A stretch of DNA of 64,000 nt from Pseudomonadota bacterium (GTDB taxonomy: Bacteria > Pseudomonadota > Alphaproteobacteria > Rhizobiales > Rhizobiaceae): assembly GCA_023399465.1 (NCBI GenBank), contig JAEWPB010000037.1, forward strand, positions 1-64,000, written 5' to 3'. A program made the position numbers and the translations under genes. This document shows positions 53,696-63,003 of the stretch, one piece after another. The notes below the pieces were generated by a model. The model was not told the DNA's origin, searched no databases, and was given only the letters and a program-made list of their open reading frames with translations. Every line of letters begins with the position of its first letter. Position 1 is the first letter of the stretch.

Positions 53696-54880
53696 TCAGA
53701 CCTTCACCCAGGCTGCATTCCGTTTCGAGGAATTGACGCAGGCATCGACGAATTCCATGCCCTTCAACCCGTCATCTACGGTCGGGTAGATGACGGCCGG
53801 ATCGAGCGGCTTGCCCGCCTTGCGGGCATTGATGGCGCGTGCCGCCTCGGAATAGATGGTAGCGAAGGTTTCGAGATAACCTTCCGGGTGCCCCGAGGGA
53901 ACGCGGGTAACACGGGCGGCGGCGGCGCCGGATCCCGCACCGCCCCGGGTAATCAGCCGCTTCGGCTCGCCGAAGGGCGTGTACCAGAGATAGTTCGGAT
54001 CCGCCTGCACCCACTCGATGCCGCCTTTCGTGCCATAGACGCGAAGCTTCAGCCCGTTCTCGTGGCCGGGCGCCACCTGGCTGCACCAGAGCATGCCCTT
54101 GGCCGGCTTCTCCCCGTCTTTCGGCTTGAAGCGCAGCATCACGTTGGCGTTGTCGTCGAGCTTGCGGCCGTCGACGAAGCTGTCGAGGTCGGCCGAGAGG
54201 CTGTCGAGCTCGAGACCGGTGACGAAGCAGGCGAGATTATAGGCGTGGGTGCCGATATCGCCGGTGGAACCACCTGCGCCCGATTGCGCGGGATCGGTGC
54301 GCCAGGCGGCCTGCTTCTGGCCGCTCTGCTCGATTGCTTCGGTCAGCCAGTCCTGCGGATACTCCGCCTGGACGATACGAATGGTGCCGAGGTCGCCATT
54401 GGCCACCATCTCGCGCGCCTGCCGGACCATCGGATAGCCGGTGTAGTTATGGGTCAGGATGAACAGCGCGTCGCTTTCGTCGGCAAGCTTCTTCAACTTG
54501 CGGGCATCTGCGAGCGTCGAGGTCAGCGGCTTGTCGCAGATGACATGGATCCCGCGCTTCAGGAATTCCTTCGCCGCTTCGTAGTGGACATGGTTCGGGG
54601 TGACGATCGCCACAGCCTCGATGCCATTTTTCAGCTTGGCCTCGCGGATCGCCATTTCCTTGAAATCGGAGTAGGTGCGCGCGGGATCGAGGCCGAGATC
54701 GCGTCCCGAAGCGATCGCCTTTTCCGGCGAGGCCGAAAGCGCCCCGGCCACCAGTTCGAAATTGTCGTCGAGCCGGGCCGCCATGCGATGCACGCCACCG
54801 ATGAACGCGCCCGCGCCGCCGCCGACCATACCGAGACGAATGCGCGGCGCGCGGGTCTCGGTCGTACCTTCGATTGCCAT
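53696..54880 (-). CDS. Gfo/Idh/MocA family oxidoreductase
   Basis: This 394-residue NAD(P)-dependent sugar or polyol dehydrogenase has the N-terminal Rossmann motif GMVGGGAGAFIGGVHRMA, CDKPLTSTLADA containing the conserved Lys of the EKP-like motif, and GDIGTHAYNLACF with the catalytic Asp/His pair. It lies 102 bases after a sugar-phosphate-isomerase-like gene; such pairs act on oxidised sugars or inositols. Substrate not readable. Confidence 0.85.
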   Translation of the reverse strand: MAIEGTTETRAPRIRLGMVGGGAGAFIGGVHRMAARLDDNFELVAGALSASPEKAIASGRDLGLDPARTYSDFKEMAIREAKLKNGIEAVAIVTPNHVHYEAAKEFLKRGIHVICDKPLTSTLADARKLKKLADESDALFILTHNYTGYPMVRQAREMVANGDLGTIRIVQAEYPQDWLTEAIEQSGQKQAAWRTDPAQSGAGGSTGDIGTHAYNLACFVTGLELDSLSADLDSFVDGRKLDDNANVMLRFKPKDGEKPAKGMLWCSQVAPGHENGLKLRVYGTKGGIEWVQADPNYLWYTPFGEPKRLITRGGAGSGAAAARVTRVPSGHPEGYLETFATIYSEAARAINARKAGKPLDPAVIYPTVDDGLKGMEFVDACVNSSKRNAAWVKV

Positions 54881-54982
54881 CTGTTTCCTCCTGAAATTGC
54901 TTTTCTGAAAGTCGGTGCGCCACGCAGCGGCCTCGCCTCCCGCGCAAAGTGGCGGGGAAGGGCAAGGGGGCGTAAGCGAAAA

Positions 54983-56035
54983 TCAGAGCCCCAGCATCCG
55001 GCGATTGGCGGCCTCGTCCGTGCCGCTATCGGCGAAATCGTCGAAAGCCTTTTCCGTGACCCGAATGATGTGGCTCCTGACGAATTCTGCCCCCTCGCGC
55101 GCGCCGTCTTCGGGATGCTTCAGGCAGCACTCCCATTCGACCACCGCCCAGCCGGAGAAATCGTTGGCCGCCATCTTGGAGAAGACGGCGCCGAAATCGA
55201 CCTGCCCGTCGCCGAGCGAACGGAAGCGGCCGGCACGGTTGACCCATCCCTGATAACCGCCATAGACGCCCTGTCGCCCGGTCGGATTGAACTCCGCGTC
55301 CTTGACGTGGAACATCCGGATGCGATCCTTGTAGATGTCGATGTTGTCGAGATAGTCGAGGCATTGAAGCACATAATGCGACGGATCGTAGAGCATGTTG
55401 GCGCGCGGATGATTGCCGACCCGCTCGAGGAACATCTCGTAGCTGACGCCGTCATGCAGGTCCTCGCCCGGATGGATCTCGTAGCAGACGTCGACGCCGC
55501 ATTCGTCCGCATGGTCGAGGATCGGTCTCCAGCGTCGCGCGAGTTCGTCGAAGGCGGTCTCGACGAGACCGGCGGGCCGTTGCGGCCAGGGATAGACGAA
55601 TGGCCAGGCCAGCGCCCCGGAGAACGTCGCATGGGCGTCGAGGCCGAGGTGCTTCGAGGCGGTCAGCGCCATCTTCACCTGCTCGACCGCCCATTGCTGT
55701 CGCGCCTTCGGGTTGCCCCGCACCTCGGGCGCCGCAAATCCGTCGAAGGCCTCGTCATAGGCCGGGTGCACCGCCACCAGTTGGCCCTGCAGATGGGTCG
55801 AAAGCTCGGTCACCTCGACGCCGTTTTCACGCGCCTTGCCGGCGAACTCGTCGCAATAGTCTTTCGACGCTGCCGCCTTCTTGATATCGATCAGGCGACC
55901 GTCCCAGCTCGGCACCTGCACGCCCTTGTAGCCGATGTCGGCAGCCCATTTCGTGATTGAATCCCATGAATTGAACGGTGCGGCGTCGCCCGCAAACTGC
56001 GCCAGAAACAGCGCAGGCCCCTTGATCGTCTTCAT
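54983..56035 (-). CDS. Sugar phosphate isomerase/epimerase family protein (AP endonuclease 2-like TIM barrel)
   Basis: This 350-residue TIM-barrel enzyme has metal-binding segments typical of the family: CYEIHPGEDLHDG, YDPSHYVLQCLDYL, FHVKDAEFNPTG and VVEWECC. Members isomerise, epimerise or dehydrate free or phosphorylated sugars and inosose derivatives. It starts at the ATG at 56035; the open frame upstream runs antisense-like through the binding-protein gene. Its partner is the Gfo/Idh enzyme downstream. Confidence 0.82.
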   Translation of the reverse strand: MKTIKGPALFLAQFAGDAAPFNSWDSITKWAADIGYKGVQVPSWDGRLIDIKKAAASKDYCDEFAGKARENGVEVTELSTHLQGQLVAVHPAYDEAFDGFAAPEVRGNPKARQQWAVEQVKMALTASKHLGLDAHATFSGALAWPFVYPWPQRPAGLVETAFDELARRWRPILDHADECGVDVCYEIHPGEDLHDGVSYEMFLERVGNHPRANMLYDPSHYVLQCLDYLDNIDIYKDRIRMFHVKDAEFNPTGRQGVYGGYQGWVNRAGRFRSLGDGQVDFGAVFSKMAANDFSGWAVVEWECCLKHPEDGAREGAEFVRSHIIRVTEKAFDDFADSGTDEAANRRMLGL

Positions 56036-56172
56036 GCTGTCCTCCCAAGACGCATCCCATACGCTGCCGGATGCCGGCATTTTCCTCGTTGAAGCGGACC
56101 GGCGCGTGCCGCCGCGCATGACGTCTGCCCGGGAAAGCCCGGGCAGACGGAGAGCGAATACCGATGCGCCGA

Positions 56173-57123
56173 TCAGAACGGCGAGTCGGGGAAGTAGAAG
56201 TCCTTGGCATTGTCCTTGGTGATGAGCGTCGCGTCGATCGTGTAGGTGCCGCGCACCGGAACCTGACCATAGAAGTTGGCCGCGGTCATCTCGAGTGCGG
56301 TACCGACCATTGCCGGCGGATAGAGCACGTCGACCGGGATCATCTTGTCGCCGTCCATGACCTTCTTGATCATTTCCTTCGAGCCGGCACCGGCGACGAC
56401 ATACTGGATGTCGGTGCGCTTGGCCTGCTCGATCGCCTGAAGCACGCCGACGGCCATGTCGTCGTCCTGGCACCAGACGACATCGATCTTCGGATACTTG
56501 GTCAGGTAGTCCTGCATCACCTTGAAGGCGTCGTCGCGGTTCCAGTTGCCGAACTGGCGATCGAGAACCTTGATGTTGGAGCCTTCGATACCCTTGTCGA
56601 AGCCGTCCTGGCGCTGCTGGTCGATCGGGATCGGCAGGCCGCGAATGACGACAACTTCGGCATCCGGCGACGTGGCCTTGATGTACTCGCCGGCGGTCTG
56701 GCCGAGCGCCGGGTTGTTGCCAGCGACATAGAGATCGCGAACGGAATTGTCATTGACGCTCGGGGCACGGTCGACGATGGCGACGAAGGTGCCCTTGCCC
56801 TTGACTTCCTTGATGGCGTTGACGAGCGGATCCGGATCCGACGGCAGAATGACCAGCGCGTCGATGCCCTGGGTTTCGAGGTCCTGCACCGCATTTGCCT
56901 GTGTGGCCGCATCGGGCGAGGTCTTGACGATGACGTTGAGGCCAGGATGCTGCGCCATCAGTTGCTTGGCGACGCGCTCGGCATGGAACACGACACCGGC
57001 GGTCCAGCCGTGGTCGGCAGCCGGGATCGAGACGCCGATCGTGACCTTCTTCTCCTCGGCGTGGGCTACGCCGCTCAAAGCCATCAAGGTGACGGCCGCA
57101 ACGCCCAATAATCCTTTTCGCAT
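56173..57123 (-). CDS. Periplasmic sugar-binding protein of a CUT2 ABC transporter
   Basis: This 316-residue type I binding protein has a Sec signal (MRKGLLGVAAVTLMALSGVAHA) and the ribose-type fold (VTIGVSIPAADHGWTAGVVF, GIDALVILPSDPDPL, VVWCQDDDMAVGVLQAI). I start it at the ATG at 57123; the ATG at 57138 is also possible. It is third in an operon ATPase-permease-binding protein. The ligand could be xylose, another aldose or an oxidised glycoside. Confidence 0.87.
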   Translation of the reverse strand: MRKGLLGVAAVTLMALSGVAHAEEKKVTIGVSIPAADHGWTAGVVFHAERVAKQLMAQHPGLNVIVKTSPDAATQANAVQDLETQGIDALVILPSDPDPLVNAIKEVKGKGTFVAIVDRAPSVNDNSVRDLYVAGNNPALGQTAGEYIKATSPDAEVVVIRGLPIPIDQQRQDGFDKGIEGSNIKVLDRQFGNWNRDDAFKVMQDYLTKYPKIDVVWCQDDDMAVGVLQAIEQAKRTDIQYVVAGAGSKEMIKKVMDGDKMIPVDVLYPPAMVGTALEMTAANFYGQVPVRGTYTIDATLITKDNAKDFYFPDSPF

Positions 57124-57192
57124 GTTTCTCTCTCCCAAGGTGTTTCGGGTCTGGTGCAGTTGCTCAACCGGGCGACCCCTTGACCCGGCAAT

Positions 57193-58203
57193 TCACGATT
57201 TGCGCGTCAGCGAGCGCTGTACGAGCATCGCAATGATGATGATTGCCCCCTGAATGGCGCCGATCAGATATTCGCTGATGAAGTTCGACAGCAGCATGAT
57301 GTTGCCGACGAGCTCGAGGATGAAGGCGCCGCAGATCGTGCCCCAGACCCGGCCCGCGCCGCCCTTCAGCGCCGTTCCGCCGACCACGACAGCGGTGATC
57401 GCCTGCAGTTCCCAGAGGATGCCTGTCGTCGCCGAGGTCGAGCCGAGGCGCGGCACATAGAGAAGAACCGCAGCCGCAACACACAGGCCCTGGATCACGA
57501 AAGCGATGGTGCGGACCCGGTCGACGGCAATGCCGGAATAGCGCGCGACATCGCGGTTCGAGCCGACGGCAACCACATGGCGGCCGTAGCGGGTGCGGTA
57601 GAGGATGAAGGCGGCGACCGCGGTGACGGCGAGGATTGCCACGATCGGCACCGGCACCCCGAAGATGGAGCCGAAATAGGCGGGCCGGTAGAGTTCCTGC
57701 AATTGCGGCTCGCGCAATGTGATCGCGCCGCCCTGCGACAGCCATGTCGTCAGGCCGCGATAGATCCCCATGGTGCCGAGGGTGGCGATGAACGGCTCGA
57801 TCTTGCCGAGCGTGGTAATCAGGCCGTTGGCGAGGCCGCAGAGCGCACCGATGACGACCGCGAGCGCCATGGCGGCCGCAAGCATCAGGGCGGGATCGGA
57901 GATAGCACCGGAATTCATGAACAGGATCATCAGGCTCGCGACGAAGGCCACCATCGATCCGACGGAGAGGTCGAGGTCGCCCGCCGAGATGACGAAGGTC
58001 GCACCAACCGCGATGATGGCGATGAAGGCGCTGCGGGTAGCGACATTGGTGAGGTTGGTGATGCCGATGAAATTGGGATTGACCAGGGCGCCCACGACGA
58101 GAAGCAACGCCAGCGCCGCAAACGGCGCGACAGCTCTCAGATCGATATCCCGCCAGCCGCGTCGCCGGATTTGCGCCTGGCCCGTTTCCTCGTTCACGCT
58201 CAT
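57193..58203 (-). CDS. Sugar ABC transporter permease (CUT2)
   Basis: This 336-residue permease has about eight to ten helices and the signatures VISAGDLDLSVGSMVAFV, TLGTMGIYRGLTTW and VVVGGTALKGGAGRVWGT. I start it at the ATG at 58203, after the hydrophilic upstream extension that lacks support. It forms the channel with the ATPase encoded just upstream. Confidence 0.9.
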   Translation of the reverse strand: MSVNEETGQAQIRRRGWRDIDLRAVAPFAALALLLVVGALVNPNFIGITNLTNVATRSAFIAIIAVGATFVISAGDLDLSVGSMVAFVASLMILFMNSGAISDPALMLAAAMALAVVIGALCGLANGLITTLGKIEPFIATLGTMGIYRGLTTWLSQGGAITLREPQLQELYRPAYFGSIFGVPVPIVAILAVTAVAAFILYRTRYGRHVVAVGSNRDVARYSGIAVDRVRTIAFVIQGLCVAAAVLLYVPRLGSTSATTGILWELQAITAVVVGGTALKGGAGRVWGTICGAFILELVGNIMLLSNFISEYLIGAIQGAIIIIAMLVQRSLTRKS

Positions 58204-58278
58204 GTCCAAATCCAACCTCCCGTCCCATTGGTGATGGGAACTCTCTCTTCGCCTGCCTCGCACACCCGACAGGCACCT

Positions 58279-59805
58279 CTAGGCGGCGTCTTTCTTCTTC
58301 AATCCCGCGGCGTAGCGCATGATCTCCTGCTCGGAGATCTCGTCTCCCTCCAGTATCCCGACGATCCGCCCCTCGCGCATCACCGCCACGCGGGTGCAAA
58401 GCCCGATGATCTCGGGCATTTCCGACGACACGACGACGATCGAGCGGCCGTCGCGGGCAAGCGCCGAGATGAAGTGGTAGATCTGCTGCTTGGTGCCGAC
58501 ATCGATGCCGCGCGTCGGTTCATCGATGATGATGATGTCGGGCTCAATCTCCATGACCTTGGCGAGCAGCAGCTTCTGCTGGTTGCCGCCCGACATCCGC
58601 CCGGCGACGACATTACCGTCACGCACGCGGATATCGAAGCGACGACGGGCCCGGTCGAGGGCCGCGGCCTGGCTTGCCGGACTGAGATAGCCGAGGCGGG
58701 TGTGCATCTCGAGCGACTGCAGCGTCAGATTGGCCATCATGCCGGCGTTGAGCAGCAGGCCCTTCGCCTTGCGGTCCTTGGTCATGTAGACAAGGCCGCA
58801 GCGATTGGCAGCATGCGGATCGCCCGCCGGCACTGCCTCGCCCTTGATGACGACCTCGCCCGACAGTCGGGGACCGAGACCAGCAACCGCCTCCATCAGC
58901 GCGGTACGGCCGGAGCCGATCATTCCGGAAAAGCCTAGGATTTCGCCCTTGCGCACCTCGAAGCTCGCATCGCGGACGTAACCGGTGGAAACTGCATTCA
59001 CCCGCAGCACCACTTCCTCATCGACGTCCGGTTCGGATTTGGCGGGATAGAGACTGGACAGTTCCCGGCCGACCATCAGCTGGGCGATCGCCTCGCCGTC
59101 CAGGATCGCGGTCGGAGACGTCTTGATCCATTGCCCGTCGCGCAGCACGGTCACGCGATCGGTCAGTTCCATGACTTCGTCGAGCTTGTGCGACACGAAG
59201 ACAAAGCTTGTTCCCTGGTCGCGCAGCTTGCGCACCTGGCGAAAGAGGAAACTGGTTTCCTCGCGAGAGAGAACGGCAGTCGGCTCGTCCATGAACACGA
59301 CGCGCGCATCGCGGCTGATCGCCTTGGCGATCTCGACCATCTGCTTGTCGGCGATCGAAAGGGTGCTGATCAGCGCATTCTCATCGACATGCGAACCGAG
59401 CAGATCGAGCACCCGCCGGGTCTCGGCGCGCATGTACTTCCGGTCGAGCATGCCGAATCGCGTGACTTCGCGACCGAGGAACAGGCTCTCGGTGACGGTC
59501 AGGTGGTCGGCAAGGTTGAGTTCCTGATGGATGATGACGATGCCGAGCGCTTCGGCGCCCCCATTGGCCGGCAGCCGTACCGGCTTGCCGTCGAGCAGGA
59601 TCTCCCCCGAGCTTGGCTGCTCGAAGCCGGACAGTACTTTGACGAGAGTGGACTTGCCCGCGCCGTTCTCGCCCATCAGGGCGTGAATTTCGCCGGCCCG
59701 GAGATCAAAATTGACGCTGAACAGAACCTGCACGCCATTGAACGACTTGCAGATTCGCCTTGCCGACAGCACCACAGTGCCGTCGTCGACGGTCTCCGAA
59801 CTCAT
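58279..59805 (-). CDS. Sugar ABC transporter ATP-binding protein (duplicated ATPase, CUT2)
   Basis: This 508-residue ATPase has two fused domains. Domain one has Walker A GENGAGKST, LSIADKQMVEIAKA and VVFMDEPTAVLS. Domain two has GMIGSGRT, MSGGNQQKLLLAKV and IIIIDEPTRGID. The ATG at 59805 follows GGAGGAG. It is first in the operon and divergent from a LacI regulator; two identical operators lie 39-73 bases upstream. Confidence 0.9.
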   Translation of the reverse strand: MSSETVDDGTVVLSARRICKSFNGVQVLFSVNFDLRAGEIHALMGENGAGKSTLVKVLSGFEQPSSGEILLDGKPVRLPANGGAEALGIVIIHQELNLADHLTVTESLFLGREVTRFGMLDRKYMRAETRRVLDLLGSHVDENALISTLSIADKQMVEIAKAISRDARVVFMDEPTAVLSREETSFLFRQVRKLRDQGTSFVFVSHKLDEVMELTDRVTVLRDGQWIKTSPTAILDGEAIAQLMVGRELSSLYPAKSEPDVDEEVVLRVNAVSTGYVRDASFEVRKGEILGFSGMIGSGRTALMEAVAGLGPRLSGEVVIKGEAVPAGDPHAANRCGLVYMTKDRKAKGLLLNAGMMANLTLQSLEMHTRLGYLSPASQAAALDRARRRFDIRVRDGNVVAGRMSGGNQQKLLLAKVMEIEPDIIIIDEPTRGIDVGTKQQIYHFISALARDGRSIVVVSSEMPEIIGLCTRVAVMREGRIVGILEGDEISEQEIMRYAAGLKKKDAA

Positions 59806-59843
59806 TGTCTCCTCCATGCGGCTCCCATCCGCATAGGCGATTG

Positions 59844-59878
59844 TGTAAACCTTTACATAGCCGATGTAAAGGTTTACA
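59844..59878. promoter_or_regulatory. Two LacI operators controlling the sugar ABC operon
   Basis: TGTAAACCTTTACA (59844-59857) and its exact reverse complement TGTAAAGGTTTACA (59865-59878) lie 21 bases centre to centre, two helical turns, in the gap between the ABC ATPase and the LacI gene. Each half has the inverted TGTAAA/TTTACA form of LacI-family sites. Confidence 0.75.
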
Positions 59879-59969
59879 TGATGGATAAAGTGGATTTTTC
59901 CGGTTCGGCGTTTGACCTCAAAACGAGTCTGTGTAGTGTCGCGACGAACACCGACCCAAGGCAGAGACG

Positions 59970-60998
59970 TTGTCCAATTCCACGCCCGCTACCATCGAAG
60001 ACGTCGCTCGCATTGCCGAGGTCTCGATCGCGACAGTGTCGCGGGCCATTCACACGCCGGAAAAGGTGGCGAAATCCACCCGGCTGAAGGTCAACCAGGC
60101 GATCGCCGTCACCGGCTACACCACCAATGCGATGGCGCGCAGCCTCCGGCTCGGCCGGTCGAACATGATCCTCGTCGTCGCCCCCGATATCGGCGACCCG
60201 AATTTTTCCAACATTCTGGTCGGACTGGAAAACGAGGCCCGCGCCCACGGCTACGGCATCCTGATCGGCCACACCCAGAATGACGCCCAGCGCGGGCTGG
60301 AATATCTGAAGTTCCTCAATTCCAACCAGGCGGCAGGACTGATCCTGTTCACCGGCATCCTGCCGTTCGGCCACCAGGCGATGACGGCACGCCTTCCGCC
60401 GAGCGTCGGCGTGTTCGAACCGGTCTTCAACGGCGGCATACCCTATGTCGGCGTCGACGACGTCGAAGGCGCGCGCAAGGCGGTGGACCTGCTGATCGCC
60501 GAGGGGCACACCCGGATCGCATTCATCGGCGATTCTCGCACGCGCCTTGCGTTCAGCCGCCGCCGCATGGGCTATGAGGCCGGCCTCGACGCCGCCGGCA
60601 TCCCGGCCGGTGCGCGCATCGTGCTCGAAGGCGACGGCACCATCGAAAGCGGAAGACTCTGCGTCGAGCAACTTTTCATGCGCGACACGCTGCCCACCGC
60701 CTTCATGTGCGTCAACGACCAGACGGCACTCGGCGTGATGATCGGCCTCAAGGCGCGCGGCTACGACATTCCGAGGGATTTCTCCGTGACCGGCTTCGAT
60801 GACATACCCCAGGCCAGCTTCATGACGCCCTCGCTGACGACCATTCGCCAGCCGCGCACGGCGATCGGCAAGAGTGCCATGGCACTGCTGCTGGAATTGC
60901 TGTCCGATGGCCAGCTGGCCGAGACCGAAATCCTGCTGCGGCCCGATCTTGTGGTGCGAAACTCGGTCGCCCCGCCTCCCGTGTCGTCGCGCAGGTAG
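59970..60998 (+). CDS. LacI family transcription regulator
   Basis: This 342-residue repressor has the LacI helix-turn-helix and hinge (TIEDVARIAEVSIATVSRAI, then NAMARSLRLG; residues 8-65) and a periplasmic-binding-protein-like effector domain (VVAPDIGDPNFSNILVGLE, GHTRIAFIGDS, FMCVNDQTALGVMIGL, VTGFDDIPQASF). It starts at a TTG (59970) after AAGGCAGAG. It is divergent from the CUT2 operon, whose upstream region carries paired operators. The effector is probably a sugar of that operon. Confidence 0.88.
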   Translation: MSNSTPATIEDVARIAEVSIATVSRAIHTPEKVAKSTRLKVNQAIAVTGYTTNAMARSLRLGRSNMILVVAPDIGDPNFSNILVGLENEARAHGYGILIGHTQNDAQRGLEYLKFLNSNQAAGLILFTGILPFGHQAMTARLPPSVGVFEPVFNGGIPYVGVDDVEGARKAVDLLIAEGHTRIAFIGDSRTRLAFSRRRMGYEAGLDAAGIPAGARIVLEGDGTIESGRLCVEQLFMRDTLPTAFMCVNDQTALGVMIGLKARGYDIPRDFSVTGFDDIPQASFMTPSLTTIRQPRTAIGKSAMALLLELLSDGQLAETEILLRPDLVVRNSVAPPPVSSRR

Positions 60999-61040
60999 CA
61001 AGCCAAACCCGCCCGCTGCCAAAAGACGACCGCAGCCGTC

Positions 61041-61160
61041 CATCCCCGGACCTGGTCCGGGGCGACAGCGCTCAAGTCCTTGAGCGCAAGAGAGCCTGTC
61101 GCTCCGTAGCACGAAGCCGTGGGCTCCGGTCCCCGGATCAAGGCCGAGGACCGGGGTGAC
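61041..61160. repeat. Mosaic palindromic repeat between lacI-type gene and xylA
   Basis: Several GC-rich inverted repeats follow each other: CCCCGGA-cctgg-TCCGGGG (61044-61062), then GCGCTCAAG/CTTGAGCGC near 61068-61087 within outer GCGACAG/CTGTCGC arms, then CCCCGGATCAAGGCC facing GACCGGGG (about 61131-61156). This wording is common between genes in rhizobia. It separates two convergent genes and may end both transcripts. Confidence 0.55.
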
Positions 61161-61164
61161 GGCG

Positions 61165-62475
61165 TCACACGTAGCGATTGACCATGTTTTCCAGAAGTTC
61201 CTGGCGGCCGGACTTCGGTTTCGGATTGATATCGTCCGCAGCGACCGCCGTGGCAATCTCTCCGAGCGAAACCTCGCCACGCAGCAGCTTCTGCGCTTCC
61301 GGGGAGCTCCACCCGGCATAGCGCTCCTCGAGCGGCTGTGTGAGCGCACCATCCTCGAGCATTCGTGCCGCCGCTTTGAGGCCGCGGGCGCAGCAATCCA
61401 TGCCGCCGATATGGGCGATCAGCAGGTCCTCGGGATCGAGCGACTGGCGGCGCAGCTTGGCGTCGAAATTCGTGCCGCCGGTCTTGAAGCCGCCGCCGGC
61501 GAGAACCTGATAATAGGCGAGGGCCATTTCGGGCACGTTATTGGGGAACTGGTCGGTATCCCAGCCTGACTGGTAGTCGTTGCGGTTCATGTCGATCGAG
61601 CCGAAGATGCCGAGCGCATTCGCCAGCGCCAGCTCGTGCTCGAAAGAATGGCCGGCGAGGATCGCATGGCCCTGCTCGATGTTGACCTTCACCTCGTTTT
61701 CGAGACCGTACTTCTTGAGGAAGCCGTAGACCGTCGCGACGTCGTAGTCGTACTGGTGCTTGGTCGGTTCCTGCGGCTTCGGCTCAATGAGGATCGTGCC
61801 CTTGAAGCCGATCTTGTACTTGTATTCGACGACGAGGTTGATGAACCGGCCCAACTGGTCGAGCTCGCGCTTCAGATCGGTGTTCAGCAGCGTCTCGTAG
61901 CCTTCGCGGCCGCCCCAGAGCACGTAGTTCTGGCCGCCGAGCCTGTGGGTCGCATCGACGCAGGTCTTCACCGTCGCGGCCGCGAAGCGGAAGACGTCGG
62001 GATCCGGGTTGGTGGCCGCGCCCGCCATGTAGCGGCGGTTGGAAAAGAGGTTCGCCGTGCCCCAGAGCAGGTTGACGCCGGTCGCCGCCTGCTTCTCGGC
62101 AAAATAATCGACGATCTCCTCAAGGTTCTTCGTGTTCTCGGCGAAGTTGCGACCTTCGGGGCGCACGTCCGCGTCATGGAAGCAATAGAACGGCGTGCCG
62201 AGCAGTTCGAAGAACTCGAATGCGACATCGGCCTTCAGCTTGGCCGCAGCCATCGTGTCCTCGAACCACGGGCGCTCGAAGGTCTGGCCGCCGAAGGGGT
62301 CGCCGCCCGGCCAGGTGAAGGTGTGCCAATAGGCGACTGCGAAGCGCAGGTGATCTTCCATGCGCTTGCCGAGGATCTCCTCGTCCTTGTTGTAGTAGCG
62401 GAAGGCCAGCGGATTCGTACTGCCGGGCCCCTCATATCCGATCCTGGCGATATCGCCGAAAAATCCCGTGCTCAT
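61165..62475 (-). CDS. xylA: Xylose isomerase
   Basis: This 436-residue metal-dependent isomerase converts D-xylose to D-xylulose in the cytoplasm. Catalytic His100 and Asp103 lie in FYCFHDADVRPEG, and metal ligands are in VLWGGREGYE, ILIEPKPQEPTKHQYDYD and NRNDYQSGWDTDQFP. The length is that of group II xylose isomerases. The ATG at 62475 follows GAGGAGG. An inverted repeat ATTACC-TCAAA-GGTAAT (62534-62550) lies about 60 bases upstream and may be an operator. The kinase gene xylB lies just beyond, on the same strand. Confidence 0.94.
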   Translation of the reverse strand: MSTGFFGDIARIGYEGPGSTNPLAFRYYNKDEEILGKRMEDHLRFAVAYWHTFTWPGGDPFGGQTFERPWFEDTMAAAKLKADVAFEFFELLGTPFYCFHDADVRPEGRNFAENTKNLEEIVDYFAEKQAATGVNLLWGTANLFSNRRYMAGAATNPDPDVFRFAAATVKTCVDATHRLGGQNYVLWGGREGYETLLNTDLKRELDQLGRFINLVVEYKYKIGFKGTILIEPKPQEPTKHQYDYDVATVYGFLKKYGLENEVKVNIEQGHAILAGHSFEHELALANALGIFGSIDMNRNDYQSGWDTDQFPNNVPEMALAYYQVLAGGGFKTGGTNFDAKLRRQSLDPEDLLIAHIGGMDCCARGLKAAARMLEDGALTQPLEERYAGWSSPEAQKLLRGEVSLGEIATAVAADDINPKPKSGRQELLENMVNRYV

Positions 62476-62533
62476 GGTTTCATTCCTCCTCTCATGAAAT
62501 GGATACCGGCTGCGCCACACGGCTCATCCGGCG

Positions 62534-62550
62534 ATTACCTCAAAGGTAAT
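62534..62550. promoter_or_regulatory. Inverted repeat upstream of xylA
   Basis: ATTACC (62534-62539), a 5-base spacer and GGTAAT (62545-62550) form a perfect 6-bp-arm repeat 59 bases before the xylA start and 64 bases before the divergent NTF2-like gene. It could control either gene; no regulator can be assigned. Confidence 0.35.
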
Positions 62551-62613
62551 TGGTTTCATTCCCCGGTTCGGCGACAACCCACACATCGAAACGCCAAGCG
62601 AAGGAATGAACCG

Positions 62614-62976
62614 ATGAACGATCTCGACAGCCTTGCCCGCGCCTACATCGATGCCTGGAATGCCACGGACACCGTTGAGCGCACGGCGCGGATCGGAACC
62701 GTTTTCGCCGCCGACGTCAGCTATCGCGACCCGGTGATGCAGGGCGAAGGCCATGCCGGCATCGCCGACCTCATCGGCGGCGTGCAGAACCAGTTTCCCG
62801 GCTTCCGCTTCGCCCTCAGAGGAAGGCCCGACGGCTTTGCCGACATGATCCGCTTCTCCTGGGCGCTTGGCCCCGAGGACAGCCCCTCGGTCATCGAAGG
62901 AACCGACGTCTGCCGCATCGAGAATGGCCTGTTGGCCCAGGTGACGGGTTTTCTCGACAAGATACCGGCGCAGTGA
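62614..62976 (+). CDS. NTF2-like (SnoaL-type) small protein
   Basis: This 120-residue protein has the NTF2/SnoaL cone fold: LARAYIDAWNATDTVERTARI at the start, FAADVSYRDPVMQGEGHAGIADLI and IEGTDVCRIENGLLAQVTGF at the end. It has no signal peptide. AAGGA precedes the ATG at 62614. It sits on the plus strand between xylB and xylA, interrupting an otherwise expected xylBA pair. Function unknown. Confidence 0.78.
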   Translation: MNDLDSLARAYIDAWNATDTVERTARIGTVFAADVSYRDPVMQGEGHAGIADLIGGVQNQFPGFRFALRGRPDGFADMIRFSWALGPEDSPSVIEGTDVCRIENGLLAQVTGFLDKIPAQ

Positions 62977-63003
62977 TCCCGAAGCGGCCGCCCGTGCCAT
63001 GGC

